54,104 nucleotides of DNA. Origin: Selenomonadales bacterium (GTDB lineage Bacteria > Bacillota > Negativicutes > Sporomusales > UBA7701). The stretch covers positions 1 through 54,104 of the forward strand of contig JAHDOI010000070.1 of NCBI GenBank assembly GCA_018434945.1, read 5' to 3'. A model generated the notes under the pieces. The model was not told the origin of the DNA and ran no database searches. It worked only from the letters and a program-made list of their open reading frames with translations. The translations under genes and the position numbers were made by a program. Positions 14,839-24,280 of the stretch are shown one piece after another (position 1 is the first letter of the stretch; every line of letters begins with the position of its first letter).

Positions 14839-14872
14839 GAAAAAGAGGGGTCAGCCGCGATACAGCCCCTCT
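14839..14872 (-). terminator. Terminator overlapping the end of nadD
   Basis: The stem AGAGGGG / CCCCTCT is followed on the minus strand by TTTTTCC. The nadD stop codon lies in the loop, so the terminator overlaps the coding end. Confidence 0.7.
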
Positions 14873-15465
14873 TTGAGGATATAGTTTTCGACGCTCTCCG
14901 GGACGATGTACTTGATGGACCGGCCCTTTTTGACCCGGTCGCGGATGTCGGTGGAGGATATCTCGAGTTCAGGGGTGGTCAGGCGGTGGATGCGCGCCGC
15001 GCCCTTGGGCCCGAAGTGGCGGATGACGTCGTCGATGACGCTGATGCAGCCGGGGCGGGTGGTGGCGACGAAGTCGCACAGGTCGAGGAGTTCTTCAATG
15101 TTGTTCCAGGTCGGCAGGTCGCCGACGGCGTCGGCGCCGGTGATGAAGTAGAATTTCGCCCGGCCGGCGTACTGGGAGTGGAGGAGCCTGATGGTGTCGA
15201 TGGTGTAGGAAGGCCCCGGGCGCTCCATCTCGATGGCGGATACGAAGAAGTGGGGGTTGGAGTAGGTGGCCATCGCGGTCATGATGTAGCGGTGGAGCGC
15301 CGGCGTTACCTGCGAGTCCTGCTTGTGGGGCGGGTTGGCGGCCGGGATGAACAGCACTTTATCGAGGCGGTATTCGATCCGCACGGCGTCCGCGGTGACG
15401 AGGTGACCGATATGGATGGGGTCGAAGGTCCCGCCCATTATGCCGATTTTCTGCGTAGTCTCCAT
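14851..15465 (-). CDS. nadD: Nicotinate-nucleotide adenylyltransferase
   Basis: A 204-residue enzyme joining ATP and nicotinate mononucleotide to make deamido-NAD. The nucleotidyl-transferase signatures are complete: GIMGGTFDPIHIGHL at residues ~8-22 and SSTDIRDRV near 170. AGAGGAGAAACA precedes ATG 15465. In many Bacillota nadD is followed directly by yqeK; here about 4.3 kb of other genes have come between them. It has its own promoter at 15502-15530 and terminator. Confidence 0.95.
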   Translation of the reverse strand: METTQKIGIMGGTFDPIHIGHLVTADAVRIEYRLDKVLFIPAANPPHKQDSQVTPALHRYIMTAMATYSNPHFFVSAIEMERPGPSYTIDTIRLLHSQYAGRAKFYFITGADAVGDLPTWNNIEELLDLCDFVATTRPGCISVIDDVIRHFGPKGAARIHRLTTPELEISSTDIRDRVKKGRSIKYIVPESVENYILKEGLYRG

Positions 15466-15501
15466 TGTTTCTCCTCTGCGTACACTCTTTCGCGCACCAT
15501 A

Positions 15502-15530
15502 ATTATAACAGAGGCCAGTCCCGCTGGAAA
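15502..15530 (-). promoter_or_regulatory. Promoter of nadD
   Basis: TTTCCA, 17 bases, TATAAT on the minus strand, about 35 bases before the start codon. Confidence 0.6.
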
Positions 15531-15569
15531 GAATAATATAGATTGCCGAGAAAGCCCGGAATTGATGAC

Positions 15570-15596
15570 AGTAAAAACCGCCCGTTTAGGGCGGTT
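15570..15596 (-). terminator. Terminator of the 47-residue gene
   Basis: AACCGCCC / GGGCGGTT with a 5-base loop, then TTTTTA on the minus strand. It starts 11 bases after the stop of the small gene at 15607-15750. Confidence 0.75.
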
Positions 15597-15606
15597 ATAT
15601 ATTTTG

Positions 15607-15750
15607 CTAAAATGCTCTGATCATGTCGAGCATTATCCTCACCATCGCCATAACGGCGGCGATGATAAGGGCGGCCCGCACGTAGTCCATGAAGTCGCGC
15701 CGTGTTTTGTCGGTTTTCAGCCAGTTCCAGAGGGCGTAGATATAACCCAT
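15607..15750 (-). CDS. 47-residue membrane peptide
   Basis: A short gene with all the marks of being real: ATG at 15750, GGGAG eight bases upstream, a stop at 15607 and a strong terminator right behind. The peptide begins MGYIYALWNWLK, has a charged middle (TDKTRRDF), and ends in a ~22-residue membrane helix (VRAALIIAAVMAMVRIML) and a short basic tail. I do not recognise it. It lies 51 bp after the macB-like permease gene and could be the last gene of that operon or an independent small protein. Confidence 0.6.
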   Translation of the reverse strand: MGYIYALWNWLKTDKTRRDFMDYVRAALIIAAVMAMVRIMLDMIRAF

Positions 15751-16976
15751 GCGACCCGCTCCCGCATCCTTTTCCTGTTATTATACCACAAATCCTGGCT
15801 TTTATTCGTACCGCAGGGCGTCGATGGGGTCGAGCAGGGCGGCTTTGCGGGCGGGATAGAGGCCGAAGAACAGGCCGATCAGGACGGAGAAGCCGAAGGC
15901 GACGATGATCGATATGGGCGATACGACGGTGTTCCAGCCGGCGAAGTAGGAGATGGCGTAGGAGCCGGCCATGCCGACGCCGATGCCGATGAGTCCGCCG
16001 GTGACGCCGATGACGACCGCTTCGATGAGGAACTGGAGGAGGATGTTGTTGAAGGTGGCGCCAAGCGCTTTGCGGATGCCTATTTCCCGCGTCCGTTCCG
16101 TGACCGACACCAGCATGATGTTCATTATGCCGATGCCGCCGACGACGAGGGAGATGGCGGCGATGTTGCCGAGCAGGAGCGTTATGGTGCTGGTGGTCTC
16201 CTGGGCCGTGGCCATGACGGCCGCGAGGTTGCGGACGGTGAAGTTGTCGGGCACGCCGGGCGCCAGCCGGTGACGGGTGCGGAGCAGGGTGGTGATGTCT
16301 TCCTGGACTTTGTCGATGACCTCGGGGCTTTCGGCCTGGACGCTGATGTTCTGCAGCCAGGTGACGCCCAGCAGCCGCTCCTGGGCGGTTGTCAGCGGCA
16401 CGATGACGGTGTCGTCCTGGTCTTGTCCCATGGAGGACTGGCCTTTGGCCTCAAGGACGCCGATGACCCGGAAGGGGGCCTTGTTGATGCGGATGGTCTG
16501 GCCGAGGGGCGAAAATTCGCCGAATAGGTTGGTCGCCACCGTCTGGCCGATGACGGCCACCCGCGCCCTGGTGTCGATGTCTTTGCTGGAGAAGATCGTC
16601 CCGGCGGCGACGGCGAAGTTGCGCACCTCAAGATATTCGGGGGTCGTGCCGAGGACATTTGTCGTCCAGTTCTGGTTGCCGTAAACAAGCTGGTAGGAGC
16701 GCTGGACGCTGGGCGCCACTGCGCTGACGCCGGCGATTTCCCGGCCGATGGCCTGCGCATCGCCGTTGGTGAGGGTGGTGCTGGAGCCGGCCGCCAGACG
16801 GACACCGGAAGGGGTCGTGGCCCCCGGCATGACGATGATGAGGTTTGAGCCGAGGCCGGCGATGGAGGTTTCGACCTTCTGCCTGACGCCCATGCCGATC
16901 GAAACCATGGCGATAACGGCGCCGACACCGATGATGATGCCGAGCATGGTGAGGAAGGCGCGCATTTTATTGGCTT

Positions 16977-17701
<725 letters not shown>

Positions 17702-17705
<4 letters not shown>

Positions 17706-18805
17706 GATACTCTCCCCCTTAGCGGATGCCGCGCAGCGGGTTGCCCCCCGGGGGGGCCGCTCTGCGTGGTCTGGGGCTTGGCGGCCGACAGCAGTATCTG
17801 GTCGCCTTCCTTGAGGCCGCTGGCGACCTCCACCCTGTCGTCGCTGGACAGGCCGAGCGTGATGTTCGCGTTCTGCGTTTTGCCGTCCTTGACGATTTGG
17901 ACGTACTGCTGGCCTTTTGTCTGCTTGACCGCCGACAGCGGCACGATGAGGACGTTCTTGCTCTCACCCACGTGGACGGATACCCTGGCGGTCATCGTCG
18001 GTTTCAGAAGCCCCTCGGGGTTGTCGATGTCGACGGTCACCGGGTAGTAGACGACGTTCTGGGTGATGGTCGCTTTGTTGGAAACGTTGGACACGACGCC
18101 GGTGAATGTTTTGCCTGGGTAGGAGTCGACGGTGAAGCTGACCTTCTGGCCGTTCTTGACCCGGCCGACATCCGATTCGTCGACCTGTACGGAGATCTGC
18201 ATCTTGGACATGTCGGCTATGGTCATCAGCACCATCGGACTGGATATGCCCGGGGCGACCGTCTGACCGGCGGGGATGGGCTTGCCGATGACGATGCCGG
18301 CGATCGGCGCTTTGATGACGGTGTCTTCGAGCTGGGATACGGCGTCGTCGTGGGTGGCCTGCGCGACCTGGTATTCCATGCGGGCCGCGTCGAGCTGCTG
18401 GGTGGACAGGGCGCCGATGGCCGCCAGCCGGCTTGTGCGCTCGAAATTGGCCGCGGAATTGGCCAGCCTGGCTTCGGACTGGGATACGGTTGTCCGGTAA
18501 CGGGTGTCGTCGAGCAGGATGAGGACCTGGTCGGCTTTGACGGTGTCGTTTTCGTTGACTTTGACCTCGACGATGCGGCCGGTGATTTTCGAGCTTACAT
18601 CGACGCTGTTGACCGGCGATATCGTGCCGGTGGCCGATACCAGCGACTGGATGTCGCCGCGTTCCACGGCCACGACGGTGCCGGTGAACGCCGGTTTGCT
18701 GCTTTTGGCATAGTAGTCGCTGCCGAACTTGGCCGCCACCGCCAGGACGATCAGGGCGATGATCCACCACTTGTATTGCCGGATTTTCTGCCACATGGCC
18801 TGCAT
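17702..18805 (-). CDS. MacA-type periplasmic adaptor (HlyD family)
   Basis: A 367-residue membrane-fusion protein. One N-terminal membrane helix (KWWIIALIVLAVAAKFG) is followed by a lipoyl/barrel-sandwich half (GTISPVNSVDVSSKITGRI). Then come a short helical hairpin (~100-150), the returning lipoyl half (VIKAPIAGIVIGKPI), a beta-barrel and a membrane-proximal domain. The end is Pro/Gly/Arg-rich. ATG 18805 has GGGGG eight bases upstream. In diderm bacteria it links the inner pump to an outer-membrane channel; diderm Negativicutes fit this. First gene of the exporter operon, with a clear promoter and a possible TetR-type operator. Confidence 0.9.
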
Positions 18806-18835
18806 AGCAAGCACCCCCTGAGTCTTTCTATCTTC

Positions 18836-18864
18836 AGTGTACACACAGCTGACTGACTAGTCAA
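18836..18864 (-). promoter_or_regulatory. Promoter of the MacAB-type operon with palindrome at -35
   Basis: TTGACT, 17 bases, TACACT on the minus strand. The -35 box is inside the palindrome TGACTAGTCA (18854-18863), followed by another TCAGTCA. Such a site would suit a TetR- or MarR-type repressor, but no such gene is adjacent. Confidence 0.6.
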
Positions 18865-19030
18865 TCGGGTAACGAAGCGCCTCCCGGCCTGCCAACGCCG
18901 TCCAGGGCTTGTAATATAAGGTATTGCGGGTGTTTGTGAATAATGTGTGAAATATGGAAATTGCGGTTGGCGGCTGCATGCCTCTTCATTTAATGATACA
19001 TGCACTTTGTGGTAAATCTGTGACAACAGG

Positions 19031-19062
19031 AAAAACACCCCCGGTGTTCGTTCCGGGGGTGT
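19031..19062 (-). terminator. Terminator of the proBA unit
   Basis: ACACCCCCGG pairs with CCGGGGGTGT across an 8-base loop and is followed on the minus strand by TTTT. It begins nine bases after the proA stop. Confidence 0.8.
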
Positions 19063-19070
19063 CAGCCGCT

Positions 19071-20324
19071 TTATCTTATTTGTCCCGTGCCGTTGACGAG
19101 GTACTTGACGCTCGTCAGTTCCCTCAGGCCCATGGGGCCGCGGGCGTGGAGCTTCTGGGTGCTGATGCCGATCTCCGCCCCGAAGCCGAATTCGAACCCG
19201 TCGGTGAAGCGGGTGGAGGCGTTGACGTAGACGGCGGCGGCGTCGACCTCGGCCTGGAAGCGGCGAGCGCTCTCCAGGTCGCTGGTGACGATCGCTTCGG
19301 AGTGGCGGGTGCCGTAGGCGGCGATGTGGTCGAGCGCCTCGGCGAGGCTGTTGACGATCCGGACGGATACGATGAGGTCATGGTACTCGGTGGCCCAGTC
19401 GGCTTCGACGGCTTTTTTGACGTCGGGGTGGTAACAGACGGTTTCGGAGCAGCCGCGCACCTCGACCCCGGCCTGGTTATAGGCGGCCAGCATCGGCGGC
19501 AGGAAGTCCTCGGCGACCGCCCGGTGGACGAGGAGCGTTTCCATGGCGTTGCAGACGCCGGGACGGGAAACCTTGGCATTGAAAGCGATTTCCTTGGCCA
19601 TCGTCAGATCGGCGCTGGCGTCGACGAAGACGTGGCAGACGCCGATGCCGGTCTCGATGACAGGCACGGTGCTGTTTTCGACGACCGTCTGGATGAGGCC
19701 CGCCCCGCCGCGGGGGATGATGACGTCGATGTAGTCGTTAAGTTTGAGCATGGCGTTGACAGCCGCGCGATCGGTGGTGGCGATGAGCTGGATGGTCCCT
19801 GCCGGCGCTCCGGCGCCTTCGGCGGCAGCGGCCAGGATGCCGGCGACCGCCAGGTTGGAGTTGATGGCTTCCGAGCCGCCGCGCAGGATGACGGCGTTGC
19901 CCGCTTTCAGGCAGAGGCCGGCGGCGTCGGCGGTGACGTTGGGCCGGGCTTCGTAGATGATGCCGATGACCCCGAGCGGCACCCGCACTTTGGCGATGGC
20001 GAGGCCGTTGGGCCGCTGCCAGCCTTCGATTGTCTCCCCGACAGGGTCGGGCAGGGCGGCGAGCTGCCGCAGGCCGGCAGCCATGTCGGCGATCCTCGCT
20101 TTTGTGAGGGCGAGCCGGTCGAGCAGGGCGGCGGACATGCCTTTGGCTCGCCCGGCGGCCATGTCCTCGGCGTTGGCGGCCAGGATGGCCTCCGCGCCCG
20201 CTTCGAGGGCGTCGGCCATGGCATGGAGCGCATTGTTCTTGACTGTCGCCGGTGTCACGGCCATTTTCGCGGCCGCTTTTTTGGCGATGGCGCCCTTTTC
20301 TTTGAGTTCGGCCAGATAATCCAT
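19071..20324 (-). CDS. proA: Gamma-glutamyl phosphate reductase
   Basis: A 417-residue NADPH-dependent enzyme making glutamate 5-semialdehyde, the second step of proline synthesis. It is an aldehyde-dehydrogenase-fold protein. The catalytic cysteine is in RPGVCNAMETLLVH, and IYEARPNVTADAAGLCLK and NASTRFTDGFEFGFGAEIG are family signatures. GAGGAGG lies seven to nine bases before ATG 20324. It follows proB by 13 bp and ends at a strong terminator. Confidence 0.96.
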   Translation of the reverse strand: MDYLAELKEKGAIAKKAAAKMAVTPATVKNNALHAMADALEAGAEAILAANAEDMAAGRAKGMSAALLDRLALTKARIADMAAGLRQLAALPDPVGETIEGWQRPNGLAIAKVRVPLGVIGIIYEARPNVTADAAGLCLKAGNAVILRGGSEAINSNLAVAGILAAAAEGAGAPAGTIQLIATTDRAAVNAMLKLNDYIDVIIPRGGAGLIQTVVENSTVPVIETGIGVCHVFVDASADLTMAKEIAFNAKVSRPGVCNAMETLLVHRAVAEDFLPPMLAAYNQAGVEVRGCSETVCYHPDVKKAVEADWATEYHDLIVSVRIVNSLAEALDHIAAYGTRHSEAIVTSDLESARRFQAEVDAAAVYVNASTRFTDGFEFGFGAEIGISTQKLHARGPMGLRELTSVKYLVNGTGQIR

Positions 20325-20337
20325 GTAAAATCCCTCC

Positions 20338-21462
20338 TCAGACAAGCAGAACCATGTTGTCGCGGTGGATGACCTCGTCGTAGGGCTTGCCGCCCAGTAT
20401 CTCGGCGATCTCGTTTGTATGGGCGCCCATTATCCGGCGGGTGTCGGCCGCGTTGTAGTTGGCGATGCCGCGGGCGATCTCGCGTCCCCCGGCCGCGAGG
20501 ATGCGGACGGTGTTGCCGTGTTCGAAGATGCCGTCGACCGCCGTTATGCCGGCGGCCAGCAGGCTGGCCCCCCGCAGGATGGCGTGCTCGCAACCCGCAT
20601 CGACCGTGACGGCGCCGCGAATGCGGGCCCCGAACGCCAGCCAGCGTTTGCGGACCTGCAGGCGGTTGACCTTCGGCAGGAAGATTGTGCCGACAGGCGC
20701 GCCGCTCAGCACCTCCCGCACCACCCCGCTCCGCGATCCGGAGGCGATGACCATGACGACCCCGCTGTTGACGGCGATCTTGGCGGCCTGGATCTTGGTG
20801 TGCATGCCGCCGGTGCCCTTGTCGGTGCCGGGGCCGCCGGCCAGAGCCTCGACGGCCGGGGTGATGTCGGCGACTTCGGGGATGAGCGTCGCGGCCGGGT
20901 CGGTCTGGGGGTTGGCGGTGTAGAGGCCCTCGATGTCGGACAGGATGATGAGCAGGTCGGCCTCGACGATGCTGGCGACCATGGCGGAGAGGGTGTCGTT
21001 GTCGCCGATCTTCAGTTCGTCGATGGCGACGGCGTCGTTTTCGTTGATAACCGGCACGACCCCCATCGACAGCAGCGTCATGAGGGTGTTGCGGGAATTG
21101 GCGTAGCGGCTGCGGTTGACCGAGTCCTCCCTCGTCAGGAGGACCTGGGCCACGACCTGGCCGTATTCGCCGAACAGTTTTTCGTAGGTATGCATGAGGA
21201 TGCCCTGGCCCACGGCCGCGGCAGCCTGTTTCTCGGGGATTGTCTTAGGTTTTTCTTTTAGTCCCAGCCGGTCCATGCCCGCCGCCACCGCGCCGGATGT
21301 GACCAGCAGTATTTGCCTGCCCTGGTTTGCCAGATCGGACAGTTCCCGCACCAGCTTTTCGATTCCCTGCAGATTTAGCTTGCCGGTGCTGTGGGTCAGC
21401 GTACTTGAGCCCACTTTGACGACGATCCGCTTGGCCTCTCCCAGGCTCTGCCTGGTAAGCAT
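20338..21462 (-). CDS. proB: Glutamate 5-kinase with PUA domain
   Basis: A 374-residue enzyme phosphorylating glutamate in proline synthesis. The amino-acid-kinase domain (residues 1-260) starts RIVVKVGSSTLTH and includes VTSGAVAAGM and NENDAVAIDELKIGDND. A C-terminal PUA domain (~280-365) is present. Proline usually inhibits this enzyme. The start at 21462 is fixed by the conserved N-terminus and a GGGAGAG site. Unusually, the preceding yhbY-like gene runs 218 bp into it in another frame. Confidence 0.96.
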   Translation of the reverse strand: MLTRQSLGEAKRIVVKVGSSTLTHSTGKLNLQGIEKLVRELSDLANQGRQILLVTSGAVAAGMDRLGLKEKPKTIPEKQAAAAVGQGILMHTYEKLFGEYGQVVAQVLLTREDSVNRSRYANSRNTLMTLLSMGVVPVINENDAVAIDELKIGDNDTLSAMVASIVEADLLIILSDIEGLYTANPQTDPAATLIPEVADITPAVEALAGGPGTDKGTGGMHTKIQAAKIAVNSGVVMVIASGSRSGVVREVLSGAPVGTIFLPKVNRLQVRKRWLAFGARIRGAVTVDAGCEHAILRGASLLAAGITAVDGIFEHGNTVRILAAGGREIARGIANYNAADTRRIMGAHTNEIAEILGGKPYDEVIHRDNMVLLV

Positions 21463-22210
21463 AGTTCTCTCTCCCGTCTTTTTTCAGCCCCGGTACCGGT
21501 TTGCCCGCGCCGCGCGGCTTAGGTCCGAAGGCTTTTTCGGCGGCCGGTTTGCCGGTGGCGCGCGGTTTTGGTCCGAAGGCTCTTTCGGCAGCCGGTTTGC
21601 CTGTGGCGCGCGGTTTTGGTCCGAAGGCTTTTTCGGCGGCCGGTTTGCCGGTGGCGCGCGGCTTTGGCCCGAAGGCTTTTTCGGCCGCCGGTTTGCCGGT
21701 GGCGCGCGGTTTTGGTCCGAAGGCTTTTTCGGCGGCCGGTTTGCCGGTGGTGCGCGGCTTAGGCCCGAAGGCTCTTTCGGCCGCCGGTTTGCCGGTGGCG
21801 CGCGGCTTTGGCCCGAAGGCTCTTTCGGCGGCCGGTTTGCCAGCGCCGCGCGGCTTTGGCTTAGCCGGCCGTTCTTCCGGCGGCGGGGCGGGTTTGACGG
21901 CCGGGGCTGCTGCGCCGGCCGCAGGGAACTCGATCTTCGGTTTTTCGGCGTTGCGCTTGAACAGCAGGCCGTTGCGGCCGATGACCTGTACGAGCTCGGC
22001 CCCCACTCCTTCGGCGAGCTGGGCGATGGCGGCCGCCGGTTCCTCCGGGCTGTTCTTGAGCACCCGCACCTTTATCAGCTCCCGCCCGGCGATGACGCCG
22101 GCCGCGCCCGCTACCACCGACGGGGCGACGCCGGCCTTGCCGATCTGCACCACAGGCTCCAGCTTGCCGCCGAGCGCCTTGAGATAGCGTTTTTCCTTGT
22201 TGGTCAGCAT
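21245..22210 (-). CDS. YhbY-family RNA-binding protein with repeat tail
   Basis: The first ~95 residues are a complete CRS1-YhbY domain (LTNKEKRYLKALGGKLEPVV at the start, VGRNGLLFKR-like end read as VIGRNGLLFKR). The family binds pre-50S ribosomal particles. A proline/alanine linker then leads to seven copies of a 16-residue basic unit, KPAAEKAFGPKPRATG with small changes. After the repeats the frame runs 72 codons into proB out of phase, giving a basic, Gly/Arg-rich end that is probably not selected. A one-base change before proB would place a TGA just ahead of the proB ribosome binding site. Start at ATG 22210; GTG 22219 is possible. Confidence 0.8.
   Translation of the reverse strand: MLTNKEKRYLKALGGKLEPVVQIGKAGVAPSVVAGAAGVIAGRELIKVRVLKNSPEEPAAAIAQLAEGVGAELVQVIGRNGLLFKRNAEKPKIEFPAAGAAAPAVKPAPPPEERPAKPKPRGAGKPAAERAFGPKPRATGKPAAERAFGPKPRTTGKPAAEKAFGPKPRATGKPAAEKAFGPKPRATGKPAAEKAFGPKPRATGKPAAERAFGPKPRATGKPAAEKAFGPKPRGAGKPVPGLKKDGRENYAYQAEPGRGQADRRQSGLKYADPQHRQAKSAGNRKAGAGTVRSGKPGQANTAGHIRRGGGGHGPAGTKRKT
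21499..21870. repeat. 48-bp coding tandem repeat, seven copies
   Basis: A 48-bp unit beginning GTTTGCCGGTGGCGCGCGG on the plus strand is repeated seven times from 21499 to 21834, with a partial eighth copy to ~21870. Copies differ by a few, mostly silent, bases. The length is a multiple of three, so copy number can change without shifting the frame of the yhbY-like gene. Confidence 0.9.
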
Positions 22211-22288
22211 GAAGCTCACCGCGCCTTCCCCTCCCCTGCCGTCGAAAACCTAGGTTTGGAACGGCACGGGGTTTTCTTATTAATAATT

Positions 22289-23560
22289 TTATTCCTTGAA
22301 CTCGAACTCCGCGCCCCTGATGCGGACGGTGTCGCCTTCCTGGATGCCCCGCTCCTTGAGCTCTGTTTCGATGCCGAGCCGCCGCCAGGCGAGCTGGAAG
22401 CGCCGCAGGGCTTCGTCGTTGGCGAAGTTCGTCATGGCGACGAGCTTCTCGATTTCCTTGCCTTCGACGACATAGGCGCCGTCGTCGTCGCGCCTTACGG
22501 TGAAGGGCTCCTCGGGTTTGGCGGTGTAGACGACGGTGTCGGTGGGCGGGGCGGGCTCGTCCTTGTATTCGGCCAGCAGGGCCACCGCCCGGTCCAAAAG
22601 CGCGGGCAGGCCGTCGCCGGTAGCGGCGGAGACGGGGAATATCTCCCGCCCTTCCCCGGCCATGTGCGCGGCGACCCGCGGGTAGTTTTCCCGCGCTTCC
22701 GGCAGGTCCATCTTGTTGGCGGCCACGATCTGCGGCCGCGACGCAAGGCGTTCGCTGTACAGCTTGAGTTCGCCGTTGATTTTGTGGTAATCGTCGATCG
22801 GATCGCGGCCCTCCTGGCCGGATACGTCGAGAACGTGGATTATGATCCGCGTCCTTTCGATGTGGCGGAGGAAGTCGTGGCCGAGGCCCTTGCCCTCGTG
22901 GGCGCCTTCGATCAGGCCGGGGATGTCGGCCAGTACGAAGCTCTGGCCCTCCCGCACGCTGACGACGCCGAGCACCGGCGTGAGGGTGGTGAAGTGATAG
23001 GCGGCGATCTCGGGCTTGGCGGCGGAAACGCGGGCCAGGAGGCTGGATTTGCCGACGCTGGGGTAGCCGACGAGGCCGACGTCGGCCAGCACTTTGAGTT
23101 CGAGGAGCAGGCCGCGCTCGTCGCCCGGCTCGCCGCGCTCGGCGAATGTGGGGGCGCGGTGGACGCTGGATACGAAGCGGGCGTTGCCCCGCCCGCCGCG
23201 GCCGCCCTTGGCGGCGACCATTTCCTGCCCCTCGGCGGTCAGGTCGCCGAGGATCTCGCCGGTGGCTTCGTCGCGCACCACCGTTCCCGGCGGCACTTTG
23301 ATATAGAGGTTGTCGGCCTGACGGCCGTGCATGTTGCTGGTCTGGCCCTTGTCGCCCGAGTCGGCCTTGAATTTGCGCTTGTAGCGGAAGTCGATGAGGG
23401 TGTTGAGGCTGGGGTCGACGACGAGGACGACGTCACCGCCGCGGCCGCCGTCGCCGCCGCTGGGACCGCCCTTGGGAACGAATTTCTCGCGGCGGAAGCT
23501 GGACATGCCGTCGCCGCCGTCGCCGGCTTTGACATGGATTTTTGCTCTGTCTATGAACAT
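22289..23560 (-). CDS. obgE: Obg/CgtA GTPase
   Basis: A 423-residue GTPase needed for large-subunit assembly and linked to stress control and sporulation. The N-terminal glycine-rich Obg fold (1-158) is complete. The G domain has G1 GYPSVGKSS, G3 DIPGLIEGAHEG and G4 NKMD. A C-terminal OCT domain (~345-423) is present, as in Gram-positive members. It follows the Spo0B-like gene, the same neighbourhood as spo0B-obg in Bacillus. Confidence 0.97.
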   Translation of the reverse strand: MFIDRAKIHVKAGDGGDGMSSFRREKFVPKGGPSGGDGGRGGDVVLVVDPSLNTLIDFRYKRKFKADSGDKGQTSNMHGRQADNLYIKVPPGTVVRDEATGEILGDLTAEGQEMVAAKGGRGGRGNARFVSSVHRAPTFAERGEPGDERGLLLELKVLADVGLVGYPSVGKSSLLARVSAAKPEIAAYHFTTLTPVLGVVSVREGQSFVLADIPGLIEGAHEGKGLGHDFLRHIERTRIIIHVLDVSGQEGRDPIDDYHKINGELKLYSERLASRPQIVAANKMDLPEARENYPRVAAHMAGEGREIFPVSAATGDGLPALLDRAVALLAEYKDEPAPPTDTVVYTAKPEEPFTVRRDDDGAYVVEGKEIEKLVAMTNFANDEALRRFQLAWRRLGIETELKERGIQEGDTVRIRGAEFEFKE

Positions 23561-23621
23561 CGAATCACCTTTATTTCTGAAAACGTCGCATTGTATGTAA
23601 TATATGCCAGCAGGCGGATTT

Positions 23622-23840
23622 TTATGAGCCGGCGGTGCGCCGGCAGGCAGGATGCCGGGTGTGCTGCCGGAGCGGCCCGGCCACGAGTTCGGGGTCTCTG
23701 GCCAGGTCGTCGAGGTAGGCGAGGGCCTTTTCGGTCCGGCCGAGCTGGAGCAGGGCGTGGACGACCTGGATGTGGTTGATGAAATCGTGGCGCTGCGCCC
23801 TGAGCGCTCTTACCAGTTCCTCGCAGACTTCTTCGGCCAT
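23622..23840 (-). CDS. Short Spo0B-like phosphotransfer protein
   Basis: A 72-residue protein. Residues 6-50 match the alpha-helical hairpin of Spo0B and Spo0B-type histidine kinases: LVRALRAQRHDFINHIQVV, with the phospho-accepting histidine at residue 18, then LLQLGRTEKALAYLDDL. Bacillus Spo0B is about 190 residues and has a further ATPase-like domain, which is missing here; the last 20 residues are basic and unrelated. GGGAGG lies about eight bases before ATG 23840. Its place between rpmA and obg matches spo0B in Bacillus, which strengthens the call. Whether a hairpin alone relays phosphate is unknown. Confidence 0.75.
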   Translation of the reverse strand: MAEEVCEELVRALRAQRHDFINHIQVVHALLQLGRTEKALAYLDDLARDPELVAGPLRQHTRHPACRRTAGS

Positions 23841-23940
23841 GGGCTCCACCTCCCGGCAAAACAGTATGTTACCCTTCGCGCCAGATGTGGAAAAATCCTG
23901 CAATAATGGCCGCTGATAACCACCGGGTCTAAGCGGCCGC

Positions 23941-23975
23941 AAAATCACAGTGCCCGCGGCTTTACCGCGGGCACT
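23941..23975 (-). terminator. Terminator of the rplU-prp-rpmA unit
   Basis: An 11-bp perfect stem, AGTGCCCGCGG / CCGCGGGCACT, followed on the minus strand by GTGATTTT. It separates the ribosomal-protein genes from the Spo0B-like and obg genes. Confidence 0.7.
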
Positions 23976-23981
23976 CGCTGG

Positions 23982-24275
23982 TTACATTACAGCTTCTTCT
24001 ACGGGGTAAACGCTGATCTGACGGTTCTCGCGGCCCTTGCGCTCGAAGGCGACCTTGCCGGCGACCATCGCGAACAGGGTGTCGTCCCTGCCGATGCCGA
24101 CGTTCTTGCCGGGGTGGAAGTGGGTGCCGCGCTGGCGGACGAGGATGCTGCCGGCGGTGACCACCTGGCCGTCGTGGCGTTTCACGCCAAGGCGTTTGGA
24201 CTCGCTGTCGCGGCCGTTGCGCGAGCTGCCGACGCCTTTTTTATGGGCAAACAGTTGCAGATCGAATTTGAACAT
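23982..24275 (-). CDS. rpmA: Ribosomal protein L27 with cleavable N-terminus
   Basis: A 97-residue L27. After the extension MFKFDLQLF comes the mature start [15 protein letters not shown]. In Bacillota this extension is removed by the protease Prp, exposing the end that reaches the peptidyl-transferase centre. Prp is encoded directly upstream. ATG 24275 follows AGGAGG by eight bases; the longer in-frame start is rejected. Confidence 0.96.
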   Translation of the reverse strand: MFKFDLQLFAHKKGVGSSRNGRDSESKRLGVKRHDGQVVTAGSILVRQRGTHFHPGKNVGIGRDDTLFAMVAGKVAFERKGRENRQISVYPVEEAVM

Positions 24276-24280
24276 TGCCT

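Noticed and set aside
14986..16527. 513-codon plus-strand open frame opposite nadD and the MacB permease
   Set aside because: Antisense shadow of two clear genes, rich in Asp/Gly/Val from reversed codons, with no ribosome binding site.
21499..21870. Regular 48-bp repeat as a CRISPR array
   Set aside because: Copies are directly adjacent with no unique spacers, lie inside a coding frame and are multiples of three; there are no cas genes.
21194..23779. Very long plus-strand open frame (861 codons) opposite proB, yhbY and obg
   Set aside because: It is antisense to three well-supported genes in GC-rich DNA, where the opposite strand rarely shows stops. Its composition (Gly/Arg/Phe-rich, with the 48-bp repeat translated backwards) is not protein-like.
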